Shown here piece after piece: positions 1-9,166 of a stretch of DNA of 64,000 bases (within the stretch, counting starts at the first letter, position 1; the number at the start of each line of letters is the position of its first letter). The translations under genes and the position numbers were made by a program. This DNA comes from JACPDH01 sp041671505 (lineage in GTDB: Bacteria > Acidobacteriota > Thermoanaerobaculia > Gp7-AA8): positions 327,603 through 391,602 of the forward strand of contig JBAZBK010000002.1 of the NCBI GenBank assembly GCA_041671505.1. Direction: 5' to 3'. The notes under the pieces are model-generated. The model did not search any database. It saw nothing but the letters and a program-made list of their open reading frames with translations, and was not told where the DNA came from.

Positions 1-440
1 ACGAGTGCGACGCGGTCTTCGGCTCGCGCATGCTGGGCGGCAGGCCGATCGAGGGAGGGATGCCGAAGTGGAAATACTTCGCGAACCTCTTCCTCACCGC
101 GGTCGAGAACGCGACCTTCTACGTCTTCCTCTCCGAGTATCACTCCGGATTCCGCGCCTACTCGAAGCGCTACCTCGACTCGGTCAATTTCGAGGCAAAC
201 TCCGACAACTTCGTCTTCGACACCGAGATCATCGCGCAGGGCGTCGCTGCCGGGATGAAGTTCCGCGAGGTACCGATCCGGACGCGATACTTCGAGGAGG
301 CGTCGCAGATCAGCTTCTGGCGCAGCGTCCGCTACGGGCTCGAGATCCTCAAGACGATGGTCTACTACAAACTCGACAAGAAGAGGATCTACAAGCACCG
401 GATCTTCCGGCCGAAGGCGGCGGCGGCGAAGACTGCGTAG
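1..440 (+). CDS. Glycosyltransferase family 2, C-terminal part (5' end outside window)
   Basis: This is the last ~145 residues of a family 2 (DPM1/GtrB-like) glycosyltransferase. The frame is open from the window edge and reads ECDAVFGSRMLGG, which matches the conserved GSRM region after the DxD catalytic area of polyprenyl-phosphate sugar transferases. It continues with a likely membrane-associated stretch (FANLFLTAVENATFYVFLSE), then SGFRAYSKR and FDTEIIAQ, both typical of this family, and a basic tail. Such enzymes move a sugar from a nucleotide donor to a lipid carrier or glycan at the cytoplasmic face. The donor cannot be told. The N-terminal Rossmann half is missing only because the window starts inside the gene. 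A terminator follows 12 bases after the stop. Confidence 0.85.
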   Translation, partial: ECDAVFGSRMLGGRPIEGGMPKWKYFANLFLTAVENATFYVFLSEYHSGFRAYSKRYLDSVNFEANSDNFVFDTEIIAQGVAAGMKFREVPIRTRYFEEASQISFWRSVRYGLEILKTMVYYKLDKKRIYKHRIFRPKAAAAKTA

Positions 441-452
441 CACGAATTCAAA

Positions 453-481
453 GGGCCGGCTCTCGCCGGCCCTCATCGTTT
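453..481 (+). terminator. Rho-independent terminator after the glycosyltransferase
   Basis: An 8-bp perfect stem, GGGCCGGC at 453-460 and GCCGGCCC at 465-472, closes a TCTC loop and is followed by a short T-containing tail (473-481). It lies just after the stop codon at 440, so it probably ends the glycosyltransferase transcript. Confidence 0.7.
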
Positions 482-531
482 CGCGTGATCGAAAAATCCG
501 AGCGCCACACGCTCCGTGAACGTGAACGCCC

Positions 532-547
532 CCGGGCCTTCGCCCGG
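532..547 (-). terminator. Small hairpin after glyA
   Basis: A 6-bp stem (CCGGGC at 532-537, GCCCGG at 542-547) with a 4-base loop sits 10 bases beyond the glyA stop. There is no T-tract on the minus strand, so it is only a weak terminator candidate. Confidence 0.35.
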
Positions 548-557
548 CGTCTACCGA

Positions 558-1835
558 TCAATAAATCGGGAACCGCCGACAGAGCTCGAGCACCCGACCC
601 CTCACGCTCTCGATCACCGCGGCGTCACCCTTCGAGTCGAGCACCTCGGCGATCAACCCGCCGATCGTCCGCATTTCGTCTTCGCGCATCCCGCGCGTCG
701 TGACGGCCGGCGTGCCGATGCGGATTCCCGATGCCACCATCGGCTTGTTCTGATCGAACGGAATCGTGTTCTTGTTCACGGTGATCCCGGCGTTCTCGAG
801 CATCTTCTCCCCTTCCTTTCCGGTCACGCCCTTCGAGAAGACGTCGGTGAGGAAGAGGTGGTTGTCGGTGCCGCCCGAGACGATCCGGAAGCCCGCGCCG
901 GCAACCGTCTCGCAAAGGACCTTTGCGTTCTTCACGATCTGCCGCTGATAACCGCGGAACTCTTCGCTCGCCGCTTCCTTGAACGCCACTGCTTTCGCCG
1001 CGATCACATGGACGAGCGGCCCTCCCTGGATGCCGGGGAAGACTGATCGGTCGAGGTCCTTCGCGTACTTCTCCTTGCAGAGGATCAGCCCCGAGCGCGG
1101 CCCGCGGAGAGTCTTGTGCGTCGTGGTCGTGACGAAGTCGGCAAACGGCACGGGAGAGGGATGCTCGCCCGCGACGACGAGTCCGGCGATGTGCGCGATG
1201 TCGGCCATCATCATGGCGCCGCACGAGTCGGCGATCTCGCGGATCCGCTTGAAGTCGATGACCCGGGGATACGCCGACGCGCCACAGATGATCAGCTTCG
1301 GCTTCTTCTCCTCCGCAAGCTTCTGCATCTGGTCGTAGTCGATCCGCTCGTCCTCCTGCCGGACGCCGTAGGAGACGACCTGGAAATCGCGCCCGCTGTA
1401 AGACAGCGGATGTCCATGAGTCAGATGTCCGCCGTGCGAGAGATCCATCCCCATGATCACGTCGCCGGGCTTGAGTACGGTGAAGTACACGCCCATGTTC
1501 GCCTGCGAGCCGGAGTGCGGCTGCACGTTCGCGTGCTCAGCGCCGAAGAGCTGCTTCGCCCGTTCTATCGCGATCGACTCCACGACGTCGGTCGGACCGC
1601 ACCCTCCGTAATACCGCTTGCCGGGGTAGCCCTCGGCGTACTTGTTCGTGAAGACCGAGCCCGTCGCGGTGAGCACTGCCTTCGACACGTGATTCTCCGA
1701 GGCGATCAGCTCGATCGTGTCGTTCTGCCGCTCGCTCTCGGCGCGGATTGCGTCGGCGATATCGGGATCGACCTCGCGCAGGTCGCGCTGAAGCCGGGTG
1801 TGTTCGTCGGTGTGCGTTTCGGTTGCGTTCGCCAT
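558..1835 (-). CDS. glyA: Serine hydroxymethyltransferase
   Basis: GlyA is the PLP enzyme that interconverts serine plus tetrahydrofolate with glycine plus 5,10-methylene-THF. It is the main cytoplasmic source of one-carbon units. The 425-residue product has the usual length. It shows NKYAEGYPGKRYYGGC near residue 60, HSGSQANM, and the PLP-lysine segment TTTTHKTLRGPRSG. I start at the ATG at 1835 (MANATETH) because GGAG lies about ten bases upstream; an in-frame ATG at 1859 would add eight unlikely residues. The folC stop is 97 bases upstream on the same strand, and the gap holds a REP-like element. Co-location with folC fits folate and one-carbon metabolism. Confidence 0.96.
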   Translation of the reverse strand: MANATETHTDEHTRLQRDLREVDPDIADAIRAESERQNDTIELIASENHVSKAVLTATGSVFTNKYAEGYPGKRYYGGCGPTDVVESIAIERAKQLFGAEHANVQPHSGSQANMGVYFTVLKPGDVIMGMDLSHGGHLTHGHPLSYSGRDFQVVSYGVRQEDERIDYDQMQKLAEEKKPKLIICGASAYPRVIDFKRIREIADSCGAMMMADIAHIAGLVVAGEHPSPVPFADFVTTTTHKTLRGPRSGLILCKEKYAKDLDRSVFPGIQGGPLVHVIAAKAVAFKEAASEEFRGYQRQIVKNAKVLCETVAGAGFRIVSGGTDNHLFLTDVFSKGVTGKEGEKMLENAGITVNKNTIPFDQNKPMVASGIRIGTPAVTTRGMREDEMRTIGGLIAEVLDSKGDAAVIESVRGRVLELCRRFPIY

Positions 1836-1876
1836 CGTCGTGTCTCCGTAGCGGCGCATTGTAGCCGAAGGGAATC

Positions 1877-1985
1877 GTAGCGCCCGCGTCTCGCGGGCAG
1901 GCCGGCGGAACGCCGGCGATTTCGGCCGCCGCTACCTTCGGGAGCGAGGACGCTCCCGAGGCTGCCGGCGAGACGCCGGCGCTAC
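1877..1985. repeat. REP-like repeat: inverted pair of GTAG-headed hairpins
   Basis: One unit at 1877-1898 starts GTAGCGCC and forms a CCCGCGTCTCGCGGG hairpin. The opposite unit at 1964-1985 also reads GTAGCGCC on the minus strand and forms a GCCGGCGTCTCGCCGGC hairpin. Between them lie two more GC hairpins (about 1900-1917 and 1939-1958). GTAG/GTGG immediately 5' of a GC-rich hairpin is the known signature of REP elements mobilised by RAYT transposases. No RAYT gene is in the window. The element overlaps the end of folC. Confidence 0.75.
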
Positions 1986-3314
1986 GATCACCCGATCCAG
2001 CACCTCGATCGCCGTTCCCGCCAGATAGAGCGAGCCGCAGACGAGCGTCGCGGGCCAGCACTCCTCGACCGCGAGCGCGACAGCATCCTCGGGCCGGACG
2101 CGAACCGTCACGCGTCGTCGATCGATCGTCGCCAGGTTTGCCAGCTCGCGCGGATCGCAGCCGCGCGCCTTGTCAGGCTTCGTCAGGATGATCCGATCGA
2201 AGAGCGGAAAGACGAGCCTCGCGACCGTCTCCCAATCCTTGTCGCGCATGATCCCGAAGACGAGGCATCGGGGCAGGGGGATCATCTCCTCGACGAACGG
2301 CACGATGGTCCTGATCGCGTCCTCGTTGTGGCCTCCGTCGACCCAGACCGCGCCATGAGGCAGATCGAATCGCTCGAGCCTTCCCCTCCATGCAGTCTTC
2401 GCGACGCCATCGACGATCGCCTTCCGCGTGATCGAGGGAAAACGCGAGCGCAATGCCTCAGCGCCGCGCACTGCGAGTGCCACGTTGTCGCTCTGGTGCA
2501 CACCGGCGAGCGGGGTGCGCAGGTCGTAACGCCCCGCAGGAGTGACGAGCCGGAACGCGAGCCCGCCCGCGTCCTGCGTCACGCGCGAGACGCGGCTGTC
2601 GAGTGCAGTTTCCGCGAGCGCAACTCCTACCTTCGCTGCGCGACGGCGGATCACGCCGAGCGCGCGCGGCTCGCGCACCGAAGTCACCGCCGCACAGCCT
2701 CGATGGATCACCCCCGCCTTCTCCGCGGCGATCTTCTCGATCGTGTCGCCGAGGAACTCCTGATGGTCCATCGCGACTGGAGTGATCAGCGCCGCGAGAG
2801 GACGAGTCACGTTCGTCGCGTCGAGTCGTCCGCCCATGCCGACCTCGAGCACCGCGACATCGCACTTCACGTTCCGGAAGATGATGAACGCGAGGACCGT
2901 GAGCGCTTCGAAGTAAGTCGGCTCGATCGCGCTGAGCTTCGCCGCCACCGATAGCTCGCCGATCGCCTGCAGCAAACCGTCGGCAGACACGTCACGATCA
3001 CCGATGCGCCAGCGCTCGCGGATATCGACGAGGTGTGGCGAGGTGTAGAGCCCCGTCACGAGCCCGGCAGAGTGAAGAATCGACGCGATCGTCGCCGACG
3101 TGGATCCCTTTCCGTTCGTTCCCGCGACGATTACCGTCGGGTAGCGGCGTTGAGGATTTCCTGCAGCGCGAAGTATCGCCCTGACGCGGGCGAGCCCCGG
3201 ACGGATACCACTTCCCTGGAGCGAGTCGAGCCAGCGCTGCGCTTCGCGCGCGGAGCGGAACGGCGAACCGCCGTCGAGGCGAGACGCTCCCGCCGCTCGG
3301 CGGCCGGCGCTCAT
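1932..3314 (-). CDS. folC: Folylpolyglutamate synthase / dihydrofolate synthase
   Basis: FolC joins dihydropteroate to glutamate and extends the polyglutamate tail of folates in an ATP-dependent ligase reaction (Mur-ligase superfamily). The 460-residue product carries the P-loop VIVAGTNGKGSTSA around residue 50, YTSPHL, EVGMGGRLDATN and the C-terminal ligase domain with DGGHNEDA. The start ATG at 3314 overlaps the accD stop as ATGA, so the two are translationally coupled. The open frame continues 118 codons upstream, but only as a shadow of accD. The last ~15 residues, rich in Arg, Pro and Ser, are encoded by the REP-like repeat at 1877-1985, so the natural C terminus was probably shifted when the repeat inserted. 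Confidence 0.94.
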   Translation of the reverse strand: MSAGRRAAGASRLDGGSPFRSAREAQRWLDSLQGSGIRPGLARVRAILRAAGNPQRRYPTVIVAGTNGKGSTSATIASILHSAGLVTGLYTSPHLVDIRERWRIGDRDVSADGLLQAIGELSVAAKLSAIEPTYFEALTVLAFIIFRNVKCDVAVLEVGMGGRLDATNVTRPLAALITPVAMDHQEFLGDTIEKIAAEKAGVIHRGCAAVTSVREPRALGVIRRRAAKVGVALAETALDSRVSRVTQDAGGLAFRLVTPAGRYDLRTPLAGVHQSDNVALAVRGAEALRSRFPSITRKAIVDGVAKTAWRGRLERFDLPHGAVWVDGGHNEDAIRTIVPFVEEMIPLPRCLVFGIMRDKDWETVARLVFPLFDRIILTKPDKARGCDPRELANLATIDRRRVTVRVRPEDAVALAVEECWPATLVCGSLYLAGTAIEVLDRVIVAPASRRQPRERPRSRR

Positions 3315-4150
3315 GCGAGGTGGCGGATCACCTTTGCGATCGTCGCCTTCAGCTCGTGCCGCACCGCGATGATGTCGACCATCCCGTGCTCGAGCAGGAA
3401 CTCCGAGCGCTGAAAACCCTCGGGGAGTTTCTGCCGGATCGTCTGCTCGATGACGCGCGGTCCGGCAAACCCGATCAGCGCCTTCGGCTCCGCGATGTTC
3501 ACGTCGCCGAGCATCGCGTACGACGCGGTCACGCCGCCCGTCGTCGGGTTCGTGAGCACCGAGATGTACGGCAACTTGTTGTCGGCCAGCCGCTTGAGCG
3601 CTGCCGAGATCTTCGCCATCTGCATCAGGGAGAGGATTCCCTCCTGCATGCGGGCGCCGCCGGAGCACGACACGACGATCAGCGGAATCTTCTTCTCGAG
3701 CGCGCGCTCCGCCGCGAGCGTGATCTTCTCGCCGACGACCGAGCCCATCGAGCCGCCCATGAATTCGTACTCCATCGACGCGACGACGACGAGCATCCCC
3801 TCCATGCGCCCTTCCGCACAGAGCACCGCGTCACCCGCGCCGACCTTCTGCGTGTAGAGCCTGAGCCGGTCGGGGTAGGGCTTCGTATCCCGGAACTTCA
3901 GGGGATCGTTCGACCGGATGCCGGTCGCAAACTCCTCGTACTGCCCATCGTCGAGAAAGAGCTCGAAGCGCTCACGGGCCGTCAGGCGGAAGTGAAAACC
4001 GCAACGGGGGCAGACGTTGAGGTTCTGCTCCACCGTCTTCGAGAAGATGATCTCTTTGCACTCGTCGCACTTCGTCCAAAGCCCTTCCGGGATGACGGGA
4101 CGCTGTCCGGAGGGCAATTTGGGTGTTTTTTCCTTCTTGAACCAGGCCAT
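3311..4150 (-). CDS. accD: Acetyl-CoA carboxylase carboxyltransferase subunit beta
   Basis: AccD is the zinc-containing beta subunit of the carboxyltransferase that makes malonyl-CoA, the first step of fatty-acid synthesis; it works with AccA. The 279-residue product has the N-terminal zinc finger (CDEC near residue 33, then CPRC) and the crotonase-fold core with GGSMGSVVGEK, CSGGARMQEG and TNPTTGGVTASYAMLGD. The length is normal for the family. It overlaps folC by four bases. The accD-folC pairing is common in bacteria. Confidence 0.96.
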   Translation of the reverse strand: MAWFKKEKTPKLPSGQRPVIPEGLWTKCDECKEIIFSKTVEQNLNVCPRCGFHFRLTARERFELFLDDGQYEEFATGIRSNDPLKFRDTKPYPDRLRLYTQKVGAGDAVLCAEGRMEGMLVVVASMEYEFMGGSMGSVVGEKITLAAERALEKKIPLIVVSCSGGARMQEGILSLMQMAKISAALKRLADNKLPYISVLTNPTTGGVTASYAMLGDVNIAEPKALIGFAGPRVIEQTIRQKLPEGFQRSEFLLEHGMVDIIAVRHELKATIAKVIRHLA

Positions 4151-4200
4151 GATCGGGTGACTCTACGTTGACCCGCGCCCGACGTCAAACGCCTCGGACG

Positions 4201-6603
4201 TCATTCGAGTCCGACCTCGCGGACCAGCGCCAGAAACCGCGGTTCCCTGCGAATAGCGTCGAATGCCGGCTCGACCTCGAGCTCGACAAGGTGCCAGCTG
4301 TGAGCCTCCCGCGCCCGGTCGAGCCAGCGGAACGCCGTTTCGCGGTCGCCCGACGCAGCCGCGATTTTTGCGAGCTGGTATGCGTTCGCCGGATTCGTTT
4401 CGAGCGACGCCTCGAGCGTCGCGATCGCCTCGCGAACGCCCGCCCTGTCTCCCTTCATGGCACGGCAGATACCGAGACTGCCGACCGCCTCCGGAGAGCG
4501 TCCGCCCGAGAGCTCGACCGCCTTCAGATTCTCGGCGATCGCCTCGTCGAGCCTTCCCATGCCGCGAAGTCCTCTCGCTTTCAGCACGTGAGCGACGGGG
4601 AACGACGGGTCCATGTCGATGATCCTGTCGGACTGTTCGACCGTCTCCGGATAGCGCCGGCCATATTCATAGGCGACCGAGACCGCGTTGTTGACGATCG
4701 GCGAGAGCGGGTCGAGCTCGACGGCGCGCCGCGCCTCGGCGAGCGACTGTTCGAACTGCAGCCGGTAACCGAGGTGCAGCGAGTACCAGTGATGCACCGT
4801 CGGATAGTCGGGCGCGAGCTCGATCGCCCGGTGGAACGATTCTTCGGAACGGCGCCAGTCCCACTCGCAGTGCGCGTAGAGCAGCCCCATCGACGCGTGC
4901 GCGTGTGGCAGCGAAGGATCGAGCGCGAGCGCCCTGCGCACCGCCTCGAGCGCGCGCGGGCAGTTCTCGCTCGAAGGGACTCCGGCGTACTGCTCGCGGA
5001 GCGCGTGGGAATCGCCCAGCCCGACCCAGGCGAGCGCGAAGGTCGGGTCGAGGTCGAGCGCCGCGTCGAAGTGCTCGATCGCTTTCTGCAAGCCCTCCGC
5101 GGTCCGCTTGTTCCAGAAGAAGCGTCCTTTGAGGTACTCGCGATACGCCTCCGGGTTCGTCGTCGCGGGAGCCGCCACGCGCGACTGATCCTCCGCGGAG
5201 AGCGATCGCTGCAAGTGGGCGGCGATCTCGCGCGAGATCGTTCCCTGGATCGCGAGCGCGTCGCCCCCGGCGCGGTCGTAGCGGTCGCCCCAGAGCAACG
5301 CTCCCGTCGGCACGGAGACGAGCTCCGCGCGGACGATCAGCCGTCCGTCGCGCTGCACGATCTCACCGTCGAGCACGGCGTCGACGCCTAACGCCTTGCC
5401 GGCGTCGAGCGCCGTCACACTGCGATCGCGGAACCGGAACACCGTCCCACGCGACATCACCCGGAGACCCGGCAGGCGCGAGAGCGAAAAGATGATCGAG
5501 TCGGTCATCCCGTCGGCTAGATAGTCGATCTCCTGGTTCGATCTCACGTTGTGGAACGGCAGCACCGCGATGCTGCCGACGGGTCGCGCCGCCGCAGGGG
5601 GTGTTGCGTCGCGCCGCAGGTGAACGACGAGACCGGTCGCGGCGGCGAGCAGGACGAGCGTGACGGCGACCGCGGCGATCCGGCGCTTCGAAGGAGCGCG
5701 CATCGCGCCTGCCTTCGGCGCGCTGTGGATCCCTTCCGCCCTGGCGAGCCTCAACGCCTTCGCCACCTCCGCCGCCGACGGATAGCGCCGCCCGGGATCC
5801 TTCTCGAGACAGCGGACGACGATCGGAGCGATCCGAGCCGGGATGCGATCGGGAATCTCACCGAGCGTGCCGTACGCGATCTCGTGGATCACCTCGAGCG
5901 TTGTCGCACCGCCGAATGGACGCCTTCCGGCGAAGGCCTCGAACGCGATTGCGCCGAACGCGAAGATGTCCGATCGGGCGTCGACCGACGGGCCGATCAG
6001 CTGCTCGGGTGACATGTAAGGCGCGGTGCCGACGATCAGCCCTTCCGCCGTCCTGAGCGGCTCGGTCGGTGACGCGGTGTCGATTGGAACACCGCCGGCG
6101 GGCTCGCGCAGTTTCGCGAGACCGAAGTCGACGATCTTCGCATAGCCGTCTCGCGCGATCATCACGTTCTCCGGCTTGAGGTCGCGATGAACGATTCCGG
6201 CGTCGTGAGCCTTCGCGAGCCCTTCGGCGATCTCGACCAGCCAGTCGACGAGAAGCTCGGGCGGCACGCTCTCGACGAGGCGCTGGCGAAGCGTCATCCC
6301 GTCGATCAGCTCCATCGCGATGTACGACGTCGTCGAGAGCGACCCGTCGGCCCGGGGGACCTCGACCTCACCGATGTCGTAGATATGGACGATCGCGGGG
6401 TGGTTGAGTGCCGAGGCGGCGCGCGCCTCGTTGCGGAATCGGGCGATCGCCTGCTGGGTCGGTGCCCGGTCGCTGAAGAGCAGCTTGATCGCAACGTCGC
6501 GGCCGAGGCGCGGGTCGCGGGCGCGATAGACCTCGCCCATTCCACCGGAGCCGAGCAGACTCACGATTTCGTAGACGCCGACGCGAAAGCCTGCGGGGAG
6601 CAC
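4201..6603 (-). CDS. Ser/Thr protein kinase with TolB-like domain and TPR repeats
   Basis: This is an 800-residue eukaryotic-like (Hanks-type) kinase. The kinase domain spans roughly residues 10-285, with GSGGMGEVYRARD (P-loop), VAIKLL, HRDLKPENV and DFGLAKL, followed by APYMSPEQ. A single membrane helix lies near residue 315-332. Outside it are a TolB-N/FlgO-like segment (IAVLPFHN, then LADGMTD) and a long TPR array from about residue 490 to the end. It should phosphorylate unknown cytoplasmic targets, and the TPRs probably bind partner proteins. The start codon is GTG at 6603. It stands alone between accD and smpB. Confidence 0.9.
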   Translation of the reverse strand: MLPAGFRVGVYEIVSLLGSGGMGEVYRARDPRLGRDVAIKLLFSDRAPTQQAIARFRNEARAASALNHPAIVHIYDIGEVEVPRADGSLSTTSYIAMELIDGMTLRQRLVESVPPELLVDWLVEIAEGLAKAHDAGIVHRDLKPENVMIARDGYAKIVDFGLAKLREPAGGVPIDTASPTEPLRTAEGLIVGTAPYMSPEQLIGPSVDARSDIFAFGAIAFEAFAGRRPFGGATTLEVIHEIAYGTLGEIPDRIPARIAPIVVRCLEKDPGRRYPSAAEVAKALRLARAEGIHSAPKAGAMRAPSKRRIAAVAVTLVLLAAATGLVVHLRRDATPPAAARPVGSIAVLPFHNVRSNQEIDYLADGMTDSIIFSLSRLPGLRVMSRGTVFRFRDRSVTALDAGKALGVDAVLDGEIVQRDGRLIVRAELVSVPTGALLWGDRYDRAGGDALAIQGTISREIAAHLQRSLSAEDQSRVAAPATTNPEAYREYLKGRFFWNKRTAEGLQKAIEHFDAALDLDPTFALAWVGLGDSHALREQYAGVPSSENCPRALEAVRRALALDPSLPHAHASMGLLYAHCEWDWRRSEESFHRAIELAPDYPTVHHWYSLHLGYRLQFEQSLAEARRAVELDPLSPIVNNAVSVAYEYGRRYPETVEQSDRIIDMDPSFPVAHVLKARGLRGMGRLDEAIAENLKAVELSGGRSPEAVGSLGICRAMKGDRAGVREAIATLEASLETNPANAYQLAKIAAASGDRETAFRWLDRAREAHSWHLVELEVEPAFDAIRREPRFLALVREVGLE

Positions 6604-6646
6604 GCGACAATTCTACGGCCGGGCGCGGATGATGCCGGGGTTCGCG

Positions 6647-7120
6647 TTACCTGTGGCCGTGCTTCATCGCCGAAGCGGCCTCGCGGTCGGCTTCCTTGGT
6701 CCGCTCGGTCTCGCGCTTGTCGTACTGCCTCTTTCCCTTGACGACCGCGACCTCGACCTTCGCCCGGCTCCCCTTGAAATAGATGCGGAGCGGGATGACC
6801 GCGTTCCCCTTGATCGTCCCCTCCTCGGCGAGCTTGTCGATCTCGCGGCGATGGAGAAGGAGCTTGCGGGTCCGCTCGGGCTCGTGATTGTTCAGGTTCC
6901 CGTGGCTGTAGGGGGAGATGTGCAAACCGAAGAGCCACGCCTCTCCGCTCTTGAAGATCACGTAGGCGTCCTTGAGGTTCGCGCGGCCGTCGCGGAGCGA
7001 CTTTACCTCGGTGCCCGACAGGGCCATGCCCGCCTCGTGCCGCTCGAGGATGAAATAGTCGTGATACGCCTTTCGGTTCGTCGCGACCGACTTTTCGCCG
7101 TCGTCTTTTTTCTTCGCCAT
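6647..7120 (-). CDS. smpB: SsrA-binding protein SmpB
   Basis: SmpB binds tmRNA and brings it to stalled ribosomes for trans-translation. The 157-residue product has the family hallmarks: ATNRKAYHDYFI near the start, EAGMALSGTEVKSLR, then NLKDAY, a beta-barrel core with ISPYSHGN, and KGKRQYDKRE leading into a basic C-terminal tail. Size and motif order are normal. The tmRNA gene itself is not seen in this window. Confidence 0.96.
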   Translation of the reverse strand: MAKKKDDGEKSVATNRKAYHDYFILERHEAGMALSGTEVKSLRDGRANLKDAYVIFKSGEAWLFGLHISPYSHGNLNNHEPERTRKLLLHRREIDKLAEEGTIKGNAVIPLRIYFKGSRAKVEVAVVKGKRQYDKRETERTKEADREAASAMKHGHR

Positions 7121-7143
7121 CGTTGGCCTGTCTGCAGGGAGCG

Positions 7144-7159
7144 CGACTGCGCGCAGTCG
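7144..7159. other. 16-bp perfect palindrome between smpB and the HD-GYP gene
   Basis: CGACTGCGCGCAGTCG at 7144-7159 is a perfect palindrome in the 81-base gap between the HD-GYP stop and the smpB start. It could be an RNA hairpin after the HD-GYP gene or an operator for smpB. There is no T-tract. Confidence 0.4.
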
Positions 7160-7201
7160 TTGTTCCGGCGCGGGAGAATGAAACGCGGACGGGCCGGGGC
7201 G

Positions 7202-8818
7202 TTACTCCCGGCTCATCATCTCCGCGAACTTCTCGGCGAGAGCCGCGTCGAATTGCACGCCGGCGACCCGCTTGATCTTCGCGAGCGCGGCCGCGGCCGG
7301 CACGGGCGTCTGGTACGAGTCGGAGGCGGTCATCGCGTCGAACGCCTCGCAGATGTGGATGATCCGCGAACCGATCGGAATCTGCTCCCCGTCGAGCCCC
7401 GCGGGATAGCCGCCGCCATCGGGCCGCTCGTGGTGTGAGAGCACGATGTTCGCGATCTCGGCGCCGAGCGGAGACTCGGCGATGACCGCCGCTCCGACGA
7501 CGGGATGGTTCTTGATCAGCTCCATGTCCTCGGTCGTCAGCCCCGACTTCCTGTAGATGGCGCCGTAGTCGAGCAGGCGCATTCCGACGTCGTGCACGTA
7601 GGCCGCAACGCGTATGGTCTCGACCTCCGCCGGCTCGAGGCCGACGAAGAGCGAGAGCCGTTCAGCAAGATCGGCAACCCGCTCCGAGTGATTCTTGAGG
7701 TGCGGGTAGTGGTTGAGGTCGGGCTCGATCAGCTTCTGCGCGATCCTCTGGCGGAGCGACTGGTAGTCGTCGGAGACCATCGCGTAGCGCACGATCTGCT
7801 CGAGACGCGCGAGAAACTCTTCGAGGATGGCCTTCGTCTCGTTCCCTGCCTGCGACTCGAATGCCACGGTGAGAACCACGCCCGAGATGCCCTCGACGCG
7901 CACCGGCGCGCTGAGAGTCGAGACCATCCGCTCCGGGCCGATCGGCGAGCCTAACTTGCCGTACGGATACTGGATCGACGTCTCGGTCAGCTTGTCGGGC
8001 TCGTTCCGCTTCTGCTGCCACCCGCGCAGCTTCGCCTGGAACTGGTCCATTGCCTCCGGCATGACCGGGGCCCGCGAGGCGACGACCTGCGAGCCGCCGA
8101 GCTCGCTGAACGCGGAGAGCGCGGCGACCAGCGCGCCGGGAATGGCGAGGACACCCGGCAGCACGACGGCGCTTCCGCGCACGTGTGCATCGGTGAGCGC
8201 CTTGCGTCCTGCGCGCGGGCGCAGGCCGCCCCGGTCGACGTAGCGCTTCGCGTCGTCGATCGTGCGATTGGAAATCTTGAGGTAGGAGACCGAGAGCTCC
8301 GGCGTCGACGCAACCTTCGGAACCTCGATATTGCCCGACGAGGTGGCGACCGGCACGAGCGACTCGGCCGACAGCCCGAAAACGCCGCGCTCGGCGAACA
8401 ACTCGATGAACTGCTGCGTGATCGCCTGGCCGGCCTCGGAGTCGCCGTGCTCGAACGGCTTTCCCGCCGCCTTGTCGCGCATGTCGACGAATCCGTACAG
8501 ACGGCCGCGCGAGTAAATCGGAGCGATCAGCATCCGCGTCGTCGACGCGCTGTCGAGGGTCTGCGCGAAACGGGAATCCTCTCCGAGTGAGTTGAGGAAA
8601 AAGGGAACACGCTTCAGGAGCAACAGGTCGATCGCCGGATCGCTGAGCTCGATCTGTTTCCTCAACCCGTCCTTGAAGCCGTACTGCGTGACCAGCTCGA
8701 ACGGCTGCCGCTCGCTGTCGGCGATGTAGAGCGCGGCCTTCGTCGCCCGGATCTGCTCGAGGCAGTTGTAGAGGATCTCTTTGAGCTTCGGCTCAACTTC
8801 GGACAGTTCTGGAAGCAT
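7202..8818 (-). CDS. GAF-like / HD-GYP domain protein (putative cyclic-di-GMP phosphodiesterase)
   Basis: The 538-residue soluble protein has an N-terminal GAF-like sensory region (about 1-150), a middle region with a second GAF-like part (about 180-360), and a C-terminal HD-GYP domain (about 370-535). HD-GYP enzymes hydrolyse cyclic di-GMP. The GYP signature is intact as HHERPDGGGYPAGL, and NHSERVADLAERL supplies the early His. The HD box reads HDVGM where HDxGK is usual, so metal binding may be altered. No membrane segment is visible. It is transcribed away from lpxC. Confidence 0.85.
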   Translation of the reverse strand: MLPELSEVEPKLKEILYNCLEQIRATKAALYIADSERQPFELVTQYGFKDGLRKQIELSDPAIDLLLLKRVPFFLNSLGEDSRFAQTLDSASTTRMLIAPIYSRGRLYGFVDMRDKAAGKPFEHGDSEAGQAITQQFIELFAERGVFGLSAESLVPVATSSGNIEVPKVASTPELSVSYLKISNRTIDDAKRYVDRGGLRPRAGRKALTDAHVRGSAVVLPGVLAIPGALVAALSAFSELGGSQVVASRAPVMPEAMDQFQAKLRGWQQKRNEPDKLTETSIQYPYGKLGSPIGPERMVSTLSAPVRVEGISGVVLTVAFESQAGNETKAILEEFLARLEQIVRYAMVSDDYQSLRQRIAQKLIEPDLNHYPHLKNHSERVADLAERLSLFVGLEPAEVETIRVAAYVHDVGMRLLDYGAIYRKSGLTTEDMELIKNHPVVGAAVIAESPLGAEIANIVLSHHERPDGGGYPAGLDGEQIPIGSRIIHICEAFDAMTASDSYQTPVPAAAALAKIKRVAGVQFDAALAEKFAEMMSRE

Positions 8819-9166
8819 CGCTCGCCACCCACCTTCACATGCCGCCGGGCCCCGCGGATCGTTTCGAGAATAGCTGCCATAAGCCGCTTCGCATCGCGAA
8901 ACGGCGAGTCATCGTCAGATTTACAGGATCAGTATATCGCCGCCAGCAAAAGAATTGGGCGGAGGGCGGCTTCGCACAACGATTGCGGCAGGGGGTGTGG
9001 TGCATGAGCCACACTGTGGCGCATCCGCGACGACACATCGGCGTCTCCCCGCGATCGCTCCAGAAACACAAATCATTGGGTAATAAAGCTTTATGGGAAT
9101 CCCGGCCTTCCCCTTCCGCTGGCACGAGGTCTGCTTTACACAGCGGCAGAGTACGAAGGTACCCAT
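8819..9166. other. Divergent intergenic region, HD-GYP gene / lpxC
   Basis: This 348-base spacer holds no convincing gene; short open frames across it are antisense or out of frame. Visible structure includes a GTGTGG/CCACAC inverted repeat near 8996-9015 and the palindrome ATAAAGCTTTAT near 9082-9093. A TATACT-like box at about 8935 on the minus strand could serve the HD-GYP gene. No clear promoter for lpxC can be fixed by eye. Confidence 0.45.

Noticed and set aside
1932..3668. A 578-codon version of folC starting inside accD
   Set aside because: The first 118 codons are a shadow of accD; the ATGA overlap at 3311-3314 gives the normal FolC start.
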